Shown: positions 32,898 through 41,702, counted from the stretch's first letter. The stretch: DNA of 64,000 nucleotides from Streptomyces sp. NRRL F-5630 (GCF_000719475.1 NZ_JOGO01000008.1:71829-135828); one strand, 5' to 3'. Notes: generated by a model not told the origin, from the letters alone. A program made the numbers and translations.

Positions 32898-35800
32898 ATG
32901 CCCAAGCCGCCGCTGACCAGGCAATCCTGGTGGGACTCCGACATCGCGCGCGACCTCCTGAAGGAGCGCGTCGCCATCACCACCGGCCTCGCCGGTCTCC
33001 AGGTACGGCTCTCGGGGGAGCCACTGCTGCGCCACGACGGAAAGGGACGGCTGCTGCAGTCCGTCCGGCTCGCGGTGCTCCGCCCCGGAAGCACGGCCCC
33101 GTTGCCACGCGTCACCCGGGCCCACGTCACCACGAGCGGGGGCACCCCCGTCCCCTGCGAGATCGTGCCGGGTCCGGGCGACGACCTCCGCCTCCTGGTC
33201 CCGGAGGTGACCGAGCCCACCTCCTTGCTGATCGAACTCCCCGACCTCGAAGAGGGCACACAGATCGCCTTCCAGGTGACGCCGCAGCGCCACTGGACCC
33301 TGCACCTCGTCCAGCACTCCCACCTGGACATCGGCTACACCGATCCGCAGGGCCGGGTGATGGCCGAGAGCCGCGCCTATCTCGACTCGCTCCTCGAACT
33401 CTGCCGGGACACCGACGACTGGCCGGACCCGGCCCGGTTCCGCTGGGCCGTCGAGGGCTTCCACTCCTTCCAGGACTGGCGGGCCAACCGGCCCCGCCGC
33501 CAGGTGGAGGACTTCCTCGGCCGGGTGCGCGAGGGCCGCGTCGAACTCACCGCCATGCCCTTCAACCTGCACACCGAGACCTGCTCCACCGACGAACTCC
33601 ACGAACTCCTGCGCCCGGTAACCGAGTTGCGCGACCGGCACGGCATCGACATCACCACGGCCATGCAGACGGACGTGCCCGGCCAAGTGGTCGGCCTGCC
33701 CGACGTCCTCGCGGACAACGGCATCCGCTACCTGTCCGTCGCCCACAACTGGGCGGGCCGCGCCGTCCCCCACCTCGTCGGCGGCGAGCACCTCCCGCGC
33801 CTCTTCCGCTGGCAGACGCCGAGCGGCAACAGCGTCCTGGTCTGGCGCACGGACACCCCGCACGGCCTCGCCTACATGGAGGGCTCCATCCTCGGCTTCG
33901 ACGAGTCGTACGACCACGTCGACGACCTGCTGCCCGCCTACCTCAGCGCCCTGGCCCGCTATCCCTATCCCCACCAGGGCCGCGGCATCCCCGGCTTCTC
34001 CGCGCTCGACCTGCCCGACACGGCGGACCCGTACCCGTGGGACGTGCTGCACCTGCGCGTGCTCGGCAAGTTCGCGGACAACGGCCCGCCGCGCCGGGTC
34101 ATCTCCGACACGGTGCGCCGCTGGAACGAACAGTGGGCGTACCCGCGGCTGCGCGCCTCCCGCAACCAGGACTTCTTCGAGGATGCCGAGCAGCGCGTCG
34201 GCGACCGCCTGGAGACCTACCGGGGCGACTGGACGGACTGGTGGGTCGACGGCGTGGGCGCGGGCGCCGTCCCGCTCGCCGCCATGCGACGCGGTCAGGC
34301 GGCCCTCGCCGAGGCACAGACCGTGGCCGGCTACGCCTCTCTCATGGGCGTGGACGGAGGCGCGGAAGTGACCGGCGAAGCTCCGGGCATCTACCGTTCC
34401 GCCTCACTCTTCAACGAACACACCTGGGGCGCCGGCGACCCCTGGACCCATGGCGACCACGGCCACGGCTCCGGGCAGACGCAGTGGCACTGGAAGTACT
34501 CCCAGGCCCTGCGCGCCCACGACGACGCCGAGACGCTCCTGGACGCCGCCTCCGCCCTCCTCGGCGAAGCCTTCGCCGCGGCGGACGACGCGTCGGCCTC
34601 CTTCTACGTCGTCAACACGTGCAGCTGGCCACGGACCGAGACCGCCCGCCTCTTCCTGCCGGAGAGCACCGTCGCCCTCGACACTCCGGTCCAGGTCCTC
34701 GACGCACGCACCGGTCACCCGCTGCCCTGCGCCGAGGAGGCGCAGAGCAACGAGCGCCACCGCGCGGCGGGCCGCTTCCTGCACGTGCCCGTCGCGGACG
34801 TGCCCGCCTGCGGGGCGGTCCGCCTGGACATCGTCGTCACCGGCGCCGAGTCCCCCGTACCGCACGACGAGCCCACCGGGGTGGGCGTTCTGGAGAACGA
34901 CCGCCTGCGCGTGACCGTCGACCTGCGCGAGGCGTGCATCGCCTCCATCGTCGACAAACGGACTGGCCGCGAGATGGTGCGCCAGGACGCCGTCGTCGGC
35001 TTCAACGGGTACGTGTACGACGAGTACGCCACCGCGGGCGGGTTCAACCACCAGTCCAGCAAGACCGTCGCGGACGACTCGATGCACCTGCTGGCCTCCC
35101 GCAGCACCGCCCCGCCGGCCGCGCTCGTGGACCGCATCACGGACGCCACCGGCCAGACCCTCGTCTACGAATGCGCCCCGGCGGGCACCCGGCGCCTTCG
35201 CGTGCGCGTGCACCTGCCGCACGACGCGGCCCGCGTCGACATCGAGAACCGCATCGACAAGAACGCGACCCTGACCAAGGAGAGCGCCTTCTTCGCGTTC
35301 CCCTTCGCCCTCGACCGCCCCGTCGTGCACACCGAGGCCACGGGCGGTGTGCTCGGCACCGACCGCGAGACCGTGCCGGGTTCGGCCGCCCACATGCGGG
35401 CGATCCGGCGCTGGGTCAGCCTGAGCGACGGCACCCACCACGCGGCCCTGGCGACGGCCGACGCGCCGCTCGTCCAGCTCGGCGGCATCGCGATCCCGTA
35501 CGTCCCCTACCCGCCGTCGCTGCCGCGGGAGGAGCCCGGCACCGTCTTCTCCTGGGTGCACAACAACATCTGGGACACCAATTTCCCCTCCCAGCAGGGG
35601 TTCGACCACGTCTTCCGGTACAGCGCCGGCTTCACCCAAGCCACGGCCACAGCCACAGCCACGGCCGAGGAGAACACCGACGCCGACGTATTCGCCGCAC
35701 GGATCGCCGCGGTCACCAGCCATCCGCTGGTGCCGGTACGGGCCCGGGGCGGCGCCGGGACCGCGTGCCCGGCGCGGACCCACTTCCTGGACCTGGACGA

Positions 35801-36044
35801 TCCCCGGGTGCGCCTGGTCGGGGCCACCGTCCCCGGCGACGGCACGCTCCTGGTGCGGTTGCAGTCCCTTGCGGACGCCCCCGTCACCTGTCGCCTGCGT
35901 ACCCCGTTCCCCGTGGCACGCGCCGCCCGCACCACCTACCTGGGGCTGACCCCGAGCGACCTCGACCTGGACGAGGACCAAGCGGTCCCGGTCGAGGTGG
36001 CGCCGCTCGGGACGGCGGCGGTGCTCCTCATCCTGCGCTCCTGA
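32898..36044 (+). CDS. Alpha-mannosidase, GH38
   Basis: A 1048-residue cytoplasmic enzyme without signal peptide. The zinc-binding HSHLDIGYTD places His142 and Asp144, and the nucleophile Asp259 is in MQTDVPGQVVGLPD. The C-terminal half has the beta-rich domains of the family (ESAFFAFPFALDRP, FSWVHNNIWDTNFPSQQGF). GH38 removes alpha-1,2-, alpha-1,3- or alpha-1,6-mannose side residues. It is the last gene of the plus-strand mannan operon, complementing the GH125 exo-enzyme in emptying imported fragments. It includes a TATATATA peptide from a hexanucleotide repeat near residue 915. Confidence 0.93.
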   Translation: MPKPPLTRQSWWDSDIARDLLKERVAITTGLAGLQVRLSGEPLLRHDGKGRLLQSVRLAVLRPGSTAPLPRVTRAHVTTSGGTPVPCEIVPGPGDDLRLLVPEVTEPTSLLIELPDLEEGTQIAFQVTPQRHWTLHLVQHSHLDIGYTDPQGRVMAESRAYLDSLLELCRDTDDWPDPARFRWAVEGFHSFQDWRANRPRRQVEDFLGRVREGRVELTAMPFNLHTETCSTDELHELLRPVTELRDRHGIDITTAMQTDVPGQVVGLPDVLADNGIRYLSVAHNWAGRAVPHLVGGEHLPRLFRWQTPSGNSVLVWRTDTPHGLAYMEGSILGFDESYDHVDDLLPAYLSALARYPYPHQGRGIPGFSALDLPDTADPYPWDVLHLRVLGKFADNGPPRRVISDTVRRWNEQWAYPRLRASRNQDFFEDAEQRVGDRLETYRGDWTDWWVDGVGAGAVPLAAMRRGQAALAEAQTVAGYASLMGVDGGAEVTGEAPGIYRSASLFNEHTWGAGDPWTHGDHGHGSGQTQWHWKYSQALRAHDDAETLLDAASALLGEAFAAADDASASFYVVNTCSWPRTETARLFLPESTVALDTPVQVLDARTGHPLPCAEEAQSNERHRAAGRFLHVPVADVPACGAVRLDIVVTGAESPVPHDEPTGVGVLENDRLRVTVDLREACIASIVDKRTGREMVRQDAVVGFNGYVYDEYATAGGFNHQSSKTVADDSMHLLASRSTAPPAALVDRITDATGQTLVYECAPAGTRRLRVRVHLPHDAARVDIENRIDKNATLTKESAFFAFPFALDRPVVHTEATGGVLGTDRETVPGSAAHMRAIRRWVSLSDGTHHAALATADAPLVQLGGIAIPYVPYPPSLPREEPGTVFSWVHNNIWDTNFPSQQGFDHVFRYSAGFTQATATATATAEENTDADVFAARIAAVTSHPLVPVRARGGAGTACPARTHFLDLDDPRVRLVGATVPGDGTLLVRLQSLADAPVTCRLRTPFPVARAARTTYLGLTPSDLDLDEDQAVPVEVAPLGTAAVLLILRS
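35641..35666 (+). repeat. GCCACR hexanucleotide run inside the GH38 gene
   Basis: Repeated GCCACG/GCCACA units encode alternating Thr-Ala residues in a probable surface loop of the alpha-mannosidase. The run keeps frame because the unit is six bases. Confidence 0.6.
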
Positions 36045-36055
36045 GGGAGGCGGGC

Positions 36056-36085
36056 GCCCTGCCGGGCCTATGCGTGCGGCAGGGC
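36056..36085. terminator. Hairpin between GH38 and marR
   Basis: A nine-base-pair perfect stem (GCCCTGCCG at 36056-36064 with CGGCAGGGC at 36077-36085) directly after the GH38 stop. It overlaps the end of the convergent marR gene. Confidence 0.5.
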
Positions 36086-36547
36086 CTCGCGGCCGGTGTC
36101 CCTGACGGACCGCTCGATGGCGAACGCCGCCTCGGTGAACGCCTCGATCTGCTCGGGCGTCAGGTCCCGGACCGAGATCTCCTCCAGGCTGCGCCACATG
36201 GCTTCGATCGGCTCCCGCATGGCGCGGCCCTTGTCGGTGAGATGGACGATCATCACCCGACGGTCGTACGCGGCCGGCTCGCGCACCAGCAGCCCGGCCT
36301 CCTGCATACGGCGCAGCGACTTCGAGACCGTGGAGTGGTCCAGCCCCACGCTGTCCAGAAGCTCGGACTGGGTCTGGCCGTCGCGGTCGAAGAGCTGCAT
36401 GAGGAGCAGCTCCTGCCCGGGGTGCAGGTTCATCTCGCGGAGCATGGCGGAGGCGTGGGCACGGTGGGCGCGGGCCAGCTGGAAGATCGCGTAGCTGAGG
36501 CGGCCGTCGCGCGCCGTGCCGGGGAGCCTGGACGCCGGGTCGGTCAT
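36068..36547 (-). CDS. MarR family transcriptional regulator
   Basis: A 159-residue winged-helix regulator: helix-turn-helix TQSELLDSVGLDHSTVSKSLRRM near residues 57-79, wing EPAAYDRRVMIVHLTDKG. ATG 36547 overlaps the stop of the oxidoreductase gene (ATGA), so it is co-translated with the two redox genes. Two copies of the palindrome GTGGCTAGCCAC stand over the promoter of the first gene and are its likely target. Such regulators commonly sense electrophiles or redox stress. Confidence 0.9.
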   Translation of the reverse strand: MTDPASRLPGTARDGRLSYAIFQLARAHRAHASAMLREMNLHPGQELLLMQLFDRDGQTQSELLDSVGLDHSTVSKSLRRMQEAGLLVREPAAYDRRVMIVHLTDKGRAMREPIEAMWRSLEEISVRDLTPEQIEAFTEAAFAIERSVRDTGREALPHA

Positions 36548-37641
36548 CGTGTTCCTTCCGCGCTGCTCAGGGCGGGGTAGTCGGTGTAGCCGCTCGCGCC
36601 GCCGCCGTAGAAGGTGGCCTGGTCGGGGGCGTTCAGCGGCGCCCCTGAGCGTAGCCGCTCGACGAGGTCGGGGTTGGCGAGGACCGGCGCGCCGACGGTG
36701 ACGACATCGGCGAGGCCGTCCGATACGTCCTTGGCCCGTACGCCGAGTTCGGCACCGGCCCGGTTGAGAAGCAGCGTCCCCGGCCACAGCGACCGCAAGG
36801 TGCGCAGCAGTTCCTCGTCACCGGCGTGTATCAGGTGCAGGTAGGCGAGGTCCAGCGGGGCGAGGGCGCGGACGAGGGCCGGGTACACCTCGTGGGTGTC
36901 GTCCTCGCGGATGTCGTTGTACGGGTTGCCGGGGGACAGACGGATGCTGGTACGGTCGGCGCCGATTTCGTCGGCGACCGCGGCGGCCACGTCGACGGCG
37001 AACCGGATGCGGTGGGCGACGGAGCCGCCGTAGCGGTCGGTGCGCTCGTTGGCGTTGCCGGACAGGAACTGGTGGATGAGGTAGCCGTTGGCGCCGTGGA
37101 TCTCCACGCCGTCCGCGCCCGCCTCGACGGCGTAGGCGGCGGCGCGCCGGAAGTCGTCGACGGTGGCGGCGACTTCGTCGGTGGACAGGGCACGGGGCGT
37201 GGGCATCTCCCGCATACCGGCCGCGGTGAACATGAGGCCCGCGGGCCGGATCGCGGAGGGTGCCACCGGCTGCCGGCCGTGCGGGGTGTTCTCGGGGTGG
37301 GCGATCCGCCCGGTGTGCATCAACTGGATGACGATCCGGCCTCCCTCGGCATGTACGGCGTCCGTGACCTTGCGCCAGCCGGCGACCTGCGCGGGGGAGT
37401 GGATGCCGGGGGTGAGCAGATATCCCTGCCCGTCGGAGGAGGGCTGGGTGCCCTCGGTGATGATCAGCGCGGTCGAGGCGCGCTGCGCGTAGTACTCGGC
37501 GTTCAGCGCGGTCGGCACGCCTTCGGGGGTGGAGCGGCTGCGGGTCATCGGTGCCATGGCCAGCCGGTGCGGGAGCCGGAGGCTTCCGGCGCGGGCGGGC
37601 TCCCACAGGGCGTCCAGGGCGGGGTCGACGTTCTCGAACAC
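36544..37641 (-). CDS. Old yellow enzyme family ene-reductase
   Basis: A 365-residue FMN flavoprotein of the NemA/OYE class that reduces activated alkenes with NAD(P)H. Family sequences are [33 protein letters not shown], the active-site [21 protein letters not shown] split around residue 180 with His and Asn for substrate binding, [11 protein letters not shown] and the phosphate-binding end [20 protein letters not shown] 37641 follows CCGAGGAGAACCC. It is the middle gene of quinone reductase, ene-reductase, marR. Confidence 0.92.
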   Translation of the reverse strand: MFENVDPALDALWEPARAGSLRLPHRLAMAPMTRSRSTPEGVPTALNAEYYAQRASTALIITEGTQPSSDGQGYLLTPGIHSPAQVAGWRKVTDAVHAEGGRIVIQLMHTGRIAHPENTPHGRQPVAPSAIRPAGLMFTAAGMREMPTPRALSTDEVAATVDDFRRAAAYAVEAGADGVEIHGANGYLIHQFLSGNANERTDRYGGSVAHRIRFAVDVAAAVADEIGADRTSIRLSPGNPYNDIREDDTHEVYPALVRALAPLDLAYLHLIHAGDEELLRTLRSLWPGTLLLNRAGAELGVRAKDVSDGLADVVTVGAPVLANPDLVERLRSGAPLNAPDQATFYGGGASGYTDYPALSSAEGTR

Positions 37642-37681
37642 GGGTTCTCCTCGGTAGAAGGGGGGTGCGGGCGTGAGCGGG

Positions 37682-38596
37682 TCAGTCGACGGTGAGGACG
37701 AGCTTTCCGCGGCTGTGTCCGGCGTCGCTGGCCTGCTGGGCCTTGGCCGCGTCGGAGAGCGGGTGGGTCGCGCCGACGGTGGTGACGAGGGTGCCGTCGG
37801 CGGCCTGCTGGGCCAGTTCGGCGAGGCGGGCGGCCGAGCGGCGCTGGGGTCCCTCGGAGAAGACGACGCCCAGTTCGCGGGCGCGGAAGTCGGCGGTGGT
37901 GACGATCCGGTCGGTGGTGCCGCGCAGGGTGAGGGAGTCCTCCAGGGCGCCCTTGCCCGCGGCGTCGAGGACGGCGTCGATACCGTCGGGGGCGAGGTCA
38001 CGGACCCGCTCGACGAGGTGGTCACCGTAGACGAGCGCGGTGGCGCCGAGGGAGGTGACGTACTCCTGGTTGCCCGGTCCGGCGGTGCCGATGACGCGGG
38101 CACCTCGGGCGACGGCGAGCTGTACGGCGATGGTGCCGAGGGCGCCGGAGGCGCCATGGATGAGCAGGGTCTCGCCCGCCTTGACGTCGAGGATGTCCAG
38201 GGCGCGGTCGGCACCGTCGCTCGCCACGGGCAGGGCGGCGGCGTGCGTCCAGTCGAGCCCGGCGGGCTTGAGCGCGAGGACGGTCGCGTCGGCCAGGGCG
38301 TACTGGGCGTAGGAGCCGGTGTCGGACCAGCCGAGGACCGCGTCACCGGCCTTGAGGTGGTCGACTCCGGCCCCGACGGCGTCGACGACACCGGCGATCT
38401 CGCCGCCGGGGATCGCGGGCAGCGTGGTGGGGAAGATCGCTTCCATGGCGCCGGAGCGGATCTTGCCGTCCACCGGGTTGACGCCGACCGCGTGGACCCG
38501 GACGCGGACCTGGCCGGGGCCGGGCTGCGGGATCTCCAGGTCCGCCTCGTGCAGGACCTCGGTGCCGCCGAACGTGTCGAAAACGATGGCCTTCAT
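37682..38596 (-). CDS. NADPH:quinone oxidoreductase-like protein (zinc-free MDR)
   Basis: A 304-residue medium-chain dehydrogenase/reductase of the quinone oxidoreductase branch. It begins [15 protein letters not shown], has [12 protein letters not shown] and [13 protein letters not shown] in the catalytic domain and the nucleotide loop [15 protein letters not shown]. No zinc ligands are evident. The family reduces quinones or enones with NADPH. It leads the operon whose promoter carries the two GTGGCTAGCCAC boxes and is followed by the ene-reductase and marR, a typical electrophile-response set. Confidence 0.9.
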   Translation of the reverse strand: MKAIVFDTFGGTEVLHEADLEIPQPGPGQVRVRVHAVGVNPVDGKIRSGAMEAIFPTTLPAIPGGEIAGVVDAVGAGVDHLKAGDAVLGWSDTGSYAQYALADATVLALKPAGLDWTHAAALPVASDGADRALDILDVKAGETLLIHGASGALGTIAVQLAVARGARVIGTAGPGNQEYVTSLGATALVYGDHLVERVRDLAPDGIDAVLDAAGKGALEDSLTLRGTTDRIVTTADFRARELGVVFSEGPQRRSAARLAELAQQAADGTLVTTVGATHPLSDAAKAQQASDAGHSRGKLVLTVD

Positions 38597-38656
38597 GGCT
38601 GCTGTCTCCTTGTGAGCCGGGCGCCCGACCCGAATATGTGGCCGGACACGTAAAAC

Positions 38657-38685
38657 GTAGCAGCCATTGCGTGGCTAGCCAAGTG
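38657..38685 (-). promoter_or_regulatory. Promoter of the quinone reductase operon
   Basis: On the minus strand TTGGCT and TACGTT are 17 bases apart, about 60 bases before the ATG. The first operator overlaps the -35 hexamer. Confidence 0.5.
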
Positions 38686-38704
38686 TTTTCTTGTGGCTAG
38701 CCAC
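38671..38704. promoter_or_regulatory. Twin MarR operators GTGGCTAGCCAM
   Basis: GTGGCTAGCCAA (38671-38682) and the perfect palindrome GTGGCTAGCCAC (38693-38704) are 22 bases apart, two turns of the helix, so both would face the same side. They cover the promoter of the operon that ends with marR, indicating autorepression. Confidence 0.7.
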
Positions 38705-39015
38705 GTTTCTATGCCGGACGGGGGGCCGGTGCCGAGTGCGCGGCACGGTGGCGCTGGCGCCGGAATCCTGCTTCGGCTGCTCGGGGAGGGCGTCGTGCAT
38801 GACCCCGGCCGCGCGTGAGCGAGGACGGTGCGAAAACGGTGGTGAGATGGCCGAACCGGTCCAGGGGCTCTCGTCGGCCTCGCCGCCGGGACCCGCCATC
38901 GGGTCCTCGTGGTGTGCTGCCTCACCGTGTCCGGCCTCGCGCTCGGCGGACCTCGCCCGTGCGGGAGTACGTGCCACTTTCCTGACGGGCGGCCTCGTGA
39001 GGCTCGCCGCCGCGC
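38705..39015. other. Intergenic stretch without a supported gene
   Basis: Between the twin MarR boxes and the end of mmuM I see no credible coding region. One short plus-strand frame (around 38880-38945) gives a hydrophobic stretch like the first helix of a drug-efflux transporter, too short to call. Confidence 0.4.
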
Positions 39016-39930
39016 TCACGCTCCTGCGCGCAGCACGTCCGCGACGCCTCTGATCCCCTCCGGCCCCACCCGGCAGCACCCGCCGATGAGTCGCGCCCCG
39101 GCTGTGTACCACTCGGCCGCGAGGTCCGGCGCGAAGCTCGGGTCGCTGCGCCAGCCCCGCGCGTGCGCGTCCCACCGCTCACCGCTGTTCGGGTACGCGA
39201 CGCCCGGCTTCCCGCTCGCGGCGACCGCGCGCCGCACCGCGTCCGCCACCTCGCGCGGCTCGCAGCAGTTGACCCCCACCGCCGCCACCTCGTCCGCCCC
39301 TGCCGCCAGCCCGAAGGCCGCGTCCAGCGACTGACCCGCCCGCGTCTCGCCGCCCGCCACGCTGTACGAGAGCCACACCGGCACCCCGCAGCCCCGCACC
39401 ACGGCGAGCAGCGCCCGCGCCTCGTCCACGTCCGGGACCGTCTCCAGTGCGAGGACATCGGGCCCGGCCGCCAGCAGGGCCTCCACCCGGGGACCGTGGA
39501 AGCGTTCGAGCGCCGCGCGACCGACCCCGTACCGCCCCCGGTACTCCGAGCCGTCCGCGAGCATCGCGCCGTACGGGCCCACGGATGCCGCGACCCAGCG
39601 GCTCCCCGAGGCGCGCGCCGCCGCCACCGACAGGGCGAGCAGCTCACGCGTGCGCGCCGCGTCGATCCCGTGCCGCGCGAAGCCCTCGAAGCTCGCCTGG
39701 TAGCTCGCCGTCGTCGCGACCTCCGCCCCGGCCAGGGCGTACGCGCGGTGCGCCTCGGTGAGCGCGGCGGGCTCGTCACGCAGCAGCCGCGCCGACCACA
39801 GCGCGTCCGCCAGCCCGTGCCCCGCGGCCTCCAGCTCGTTCGACAGCCCGCCGTCCAGGACGACCGCCCGCTCGCCCAGCGCCCGGACGAACCCCGCGGA
39901 GCCGGTCTCGTCAGCACCCGTACCGTCCAT
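39016..39930 (-). CDS. mmuM: Homocysteine S-methyltransferase
   Basis: A 304-residue zinc enzyme that makes methionine from homocysteine with S-methylmethionine or S-adenosylmethionine as donor. It has VLDGGLSNELE at the start of the barrel, and the zinc cysteines in VNCCEPREV and IGGCCRVGPEGI, the usual pattern. Length is normal. ATG 39930 lies beside a 64-base hairpin in the divergent gap shared with the downstream ene-reductase. It is a single gene. Confidence 0.92.
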   Translation of the reverse strand: MDGTGADETGSAGFVRALGERAVVLDGGLSNELEAAGHGLADALWSARLLRDEPAALTEAHRAYALAGAEVATTASYQASFEGFARHGIDAARTRELLALSVAAARASGSRWVAASVGPYGAMLADGSEYRGRYGVGRAALERFHGPRVEALLAAGPDVLALETVPDVDEARALLAVVRGCGVPVWLSYSVAGGETRAGQSLDAAFGLAAGADEVAAVGVNCCEPREVADAVRRAVAASGKPGVAYPNSGERWDAHARGWRSDPSFAPDLAAEWYTAGARLIGGCCRVGPEGIRGVADVLRAGA

Positions 39931-39942
39931 GCCCCCAGGCTA

Positions 39943-40006
39943 GGGCCTGTCTTCAATCTCGCCTCTGCCGTGCTGCGGGCGACGAGGCGAGATTGAAGAC
40001 AGGCCC
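39943..40006. repeat. Perfect 23-bp inverted repeat with 18-base loop
   Basis: Arms 39943-39965 and 39984-40006 are exact reverse complements, beginning GGGCCTGTCTTCAATC. It lies between two divergent genes, 12 bases from the mmuM start codon, so it is not a terminator for either. Lower GC than its surroundings. It could be a palindromic mobile element, a regulator target or an mRNA structure in the mmuM leader. Confidence 0.85.
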
Positions 40007-40028
40007 GAGGGGACCGCCCCTCCTCACG

Positions 40029-40068
40029 TCGTACGAGAAGTTTCGTATTACGAGGACGTTCGTACTAT
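40029..40068 (+). promoter_or_regulatory. Promoter with ArsR-type palindromes before the ene-reductase
   Basis: TTTCGT (40041-40046) and TACTAT (40063-40068) are 16 bases apart. Over them lie TCGTACGA (40029-40036), the perfect palindrome TCGTATTACGA (40043-40053) and TTCGTACTA (40059-40067). TCGTACGA recurs before the nearby arsR-type gene, indicating a shared regulator. Confidence 0.55.
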
Positions 40069-40108
40069 GCTCGGCGGCCTCGCCACTTCACCACGAAAGG
40101 GGAATCGC

Positions 40109-41212
40109 GTGAGCGCGCTCTTCGAGCCCTACGCCCTCCGGTCGCTGACCGCCCGCAACCGGCTCTGGATGGCGTCCATGTGCCAGTACAGCGCCGTCCC
40201 GGACGGGCCGGAGCAGGGGGTGCCCAACGACTGGCACTTCCAGCACCTCGCCGCGCGCGCCACCGGCGGCACCGGGCTCATCCTCACCGAGGCGACCGGC
40301 GTCAGCCCCGAGGCCCGCATCAGCCCCTACGACCTCGGGATCTGGAACGACGCGCAGGTCGAGGGCTTCCGACGTATCACCCGCTTCCTCGACGAGCAGG
40401 GCGCGGTTTCCGGTGTCCAGCTCGCGCACGCGGGCCGCAAGGCCTCGACGGAGCGCACGTGGGTCGACCGCGGCGCCCCCATCCCGCCCGGCGCGGAGCA
40501 CGGCTGGACGCCCGTCGCCCCGAGCGCCCTCCCCTTCAGCGACGCCCACACCGTCCCCGAGGAGCTGACCGAGGACGGCATCCGCGAGATCGTCGGCCAG
40601 TTCGCCGACGCGGCGCGCCGCGCGCTCGACGCCGGGTTCCGCACCGTCCAGATCCACGGCGCGCACGGCTACCTCATCCACCAGTTCCTCTCCCCGTACA
40701 GCAACCACCGCACCGACGCCTACGGCGGCTCCTACGAGAACCGCACCCGTTTCGCGCGCGAGGTCGTCGACGCCGTGCGCGCCGTGTGGCCCGAGGAACT
40801 GCCGCTGCTCTTCCGCATCTCGGCCACCGACTGGTTCGAGGAGGACCCCGAGGACCCGCGTACGGGCTGGACCGCCGACGAGACCGTCGCTTTCGCCCGC
40901 ACCCTCAAGGAGCACGGCGTCGACCTCCTCGACGTCTCCACGGGCGGCATCTCGCCCACCGCGCCGATCGCGGCCGGCCCCGGCTACCAGGTGCGTTTCG
41001 CCGAGCGGGTCAAGAACGAGACCGACCTCGCCGCGGCGGCGGTCGGGCTCATCACCGAGGCACGGCAGGCCGAGAAGATCCTCGCGGACGGCCAGGCCGA
41101 CGCGATCCTCCTCGGCCGCGAACTCCTGCGCGATCCGTACTTCGCCGCGCACGCCGCCACGGAACTGGGCGAGCGGCCGTACGTGGCGCAGCCCTACCAC
41201 CGCGCGTACTGA
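40109..41212 (+). CDS. Old yellow enzyme family oxidoreductase, YqjM type
   Basis: A 367-residue FMN ene-reductase of the thermophilic-like/YqjM branch. The N-terminus has RNRLWMASMCQYSA with the redox-sensing Cys typical of that branch, then [50 protein letters not shown] around residue 180 and LGRELLRDPYFA at the end. GTG 40109 follows GAAAGGGG. The putative ArsR partner lies downstream and palindromes common to both promoters suggest regulation by it. Confidence 0.93.
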   Translation: MSALFEPYALRSLTARNRLWMASMCQYSAVPDGPEQGVPNDWHFQHLAARATGGTGLILTEATGVSPEARISPYDLGIWNDAQVEGFRRITRFLDEQGAVSGVQLAHAGRKASTERTWVDRGAPIPPGAEHGWTPVAPSALPFSDAHTVPEELTEDGIREIVGQFADAARRALDAGFRTVQIHGAHGYLIHQFLSPYSNHRTDAYGGSYENRTRFAREVVDAVRAVWPEELPLLFRISATDWFEEDPEDPRTGWTADETVAFARTLKEHGVDLLDVSTGGISPTAPIAAGPGYQVRFAERVKNETDLAAAAVGLITEARQAEKILADGQADAILLGRELLRDPYFAAHAATELGERPYVAQPYHRAY

Positions 41213-41238
41213 GCCCGCCCGCACGGCCGCTCCCGCCG

Positions 41239-41281
41239 CGTGCCGGTGCCGCCCCGTCGCCGGGGAAGCGGCACCGGCACG
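41239..41281 (+). terminator. Terminator after the YqjM-type gene
   Basis: A perfect 14-base-pair stem (41239-41252 with 41268-41281) 27 bases after the stop codon. It separates the ene-reductase from the arsR-type gene, which then has its own promoter. Confidence 0.75.
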
Positions 41282-41283
41282 CG

Positions 41284-41292
41284 TCGTACGAT
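41284..41292 (+). promoter_or_regulatory. TCGTACGA box at the arsR-type promoter
   Basis: TCGTACGA (41284-41291) overlaps a TACGAT -10-like hexamer about 50 bases before the arsR-type start. The same octamer occurs at 40029-40036 before the ene-reductase. Confidence 0.45.
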
Positions 41293-41342
41293 GGCCGCGC
41301 ACCCACCGCCCGCACCCCGCCCCGCCCCGCCTGGAGTCCGCC

Positions 41343-41702
41343 GTGACGACCCCCGCCGCAGGCAGCCGCGCCCTGCCGCACCCCGAGCGCGCCGAGATCC
41401 GGCTCGAAGCGGTGCTCCACGCGCTCGCCGACCCGCTGCGGCTGCGCATCGTGCGCGAACTGGCGGCGCGGCAACGGGAGCTGAACTGCTCGGAGTTCCC
41501 CCTCCCGGTCACCAAGTCGACCTCGACGCACCACTTCCGCGTCCTGCGCGAGAGCGGGGTGGTGCGCCAGGTCTACCGGGGTACGGCCAAGCTCAACGGA
41601 CTGCGCAGGGACGACCTAGACGCGCTCTTCCCCGGGCTTCTCGACCACGTCCTCGACGCCGCCGCCCGCGAGGCCGGCCGGCTCGGCGAGCCCGTCCGCT
41701 GA
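41343..41702 (+). CDS. ArsR-type helix-turn-helix regulator
   Basis: A 119-residue winged-helix protein: LEAVLHALADPLRLRIVREL, recognition region KSTSTHHFRVLRESGVVRQVYRG near residues 60-82. No metal-binding cysteine pair of the ArsR/SmtB sensors is seen (one Cys, in LNCSEF), so it may sense redox state or an organic ligand. GTG 41343 is used. Its last 87 bases overlap the convergent permease gene. Confidence 0.88.
   Translation: MTTPAAGSRALPHPERAEIRLEAVLHALADPLRLRIVRELAARQRELNCSEFPLPVTKSTSTHHFRVLRESGVVRQVYRGTAKLNGLRRDDLDALFPGLLDHVLDAAAREAGRLGEPVR

Noticed and set aside
32930..36580. A 1216-residue open frame on the plus strand
   Set aside because: Out of frame with the well-supported GH38 gene and composed mostly of Arg, Pro and Gly; a shadow.
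38705..39015. A plus-strand hydrophobic stretch like the first helix of a drug-efflux transporter
   Set aside because: Only about 25 residues, with no further helices, start or stop arrangement; insufficient even for a pseudogene call.
39943..40006. The large palindrome as a transcription terminator
   Set aside because: The adjacent genes are divergent, so no transcript of either ends here; kept as a repeat of unknown role.
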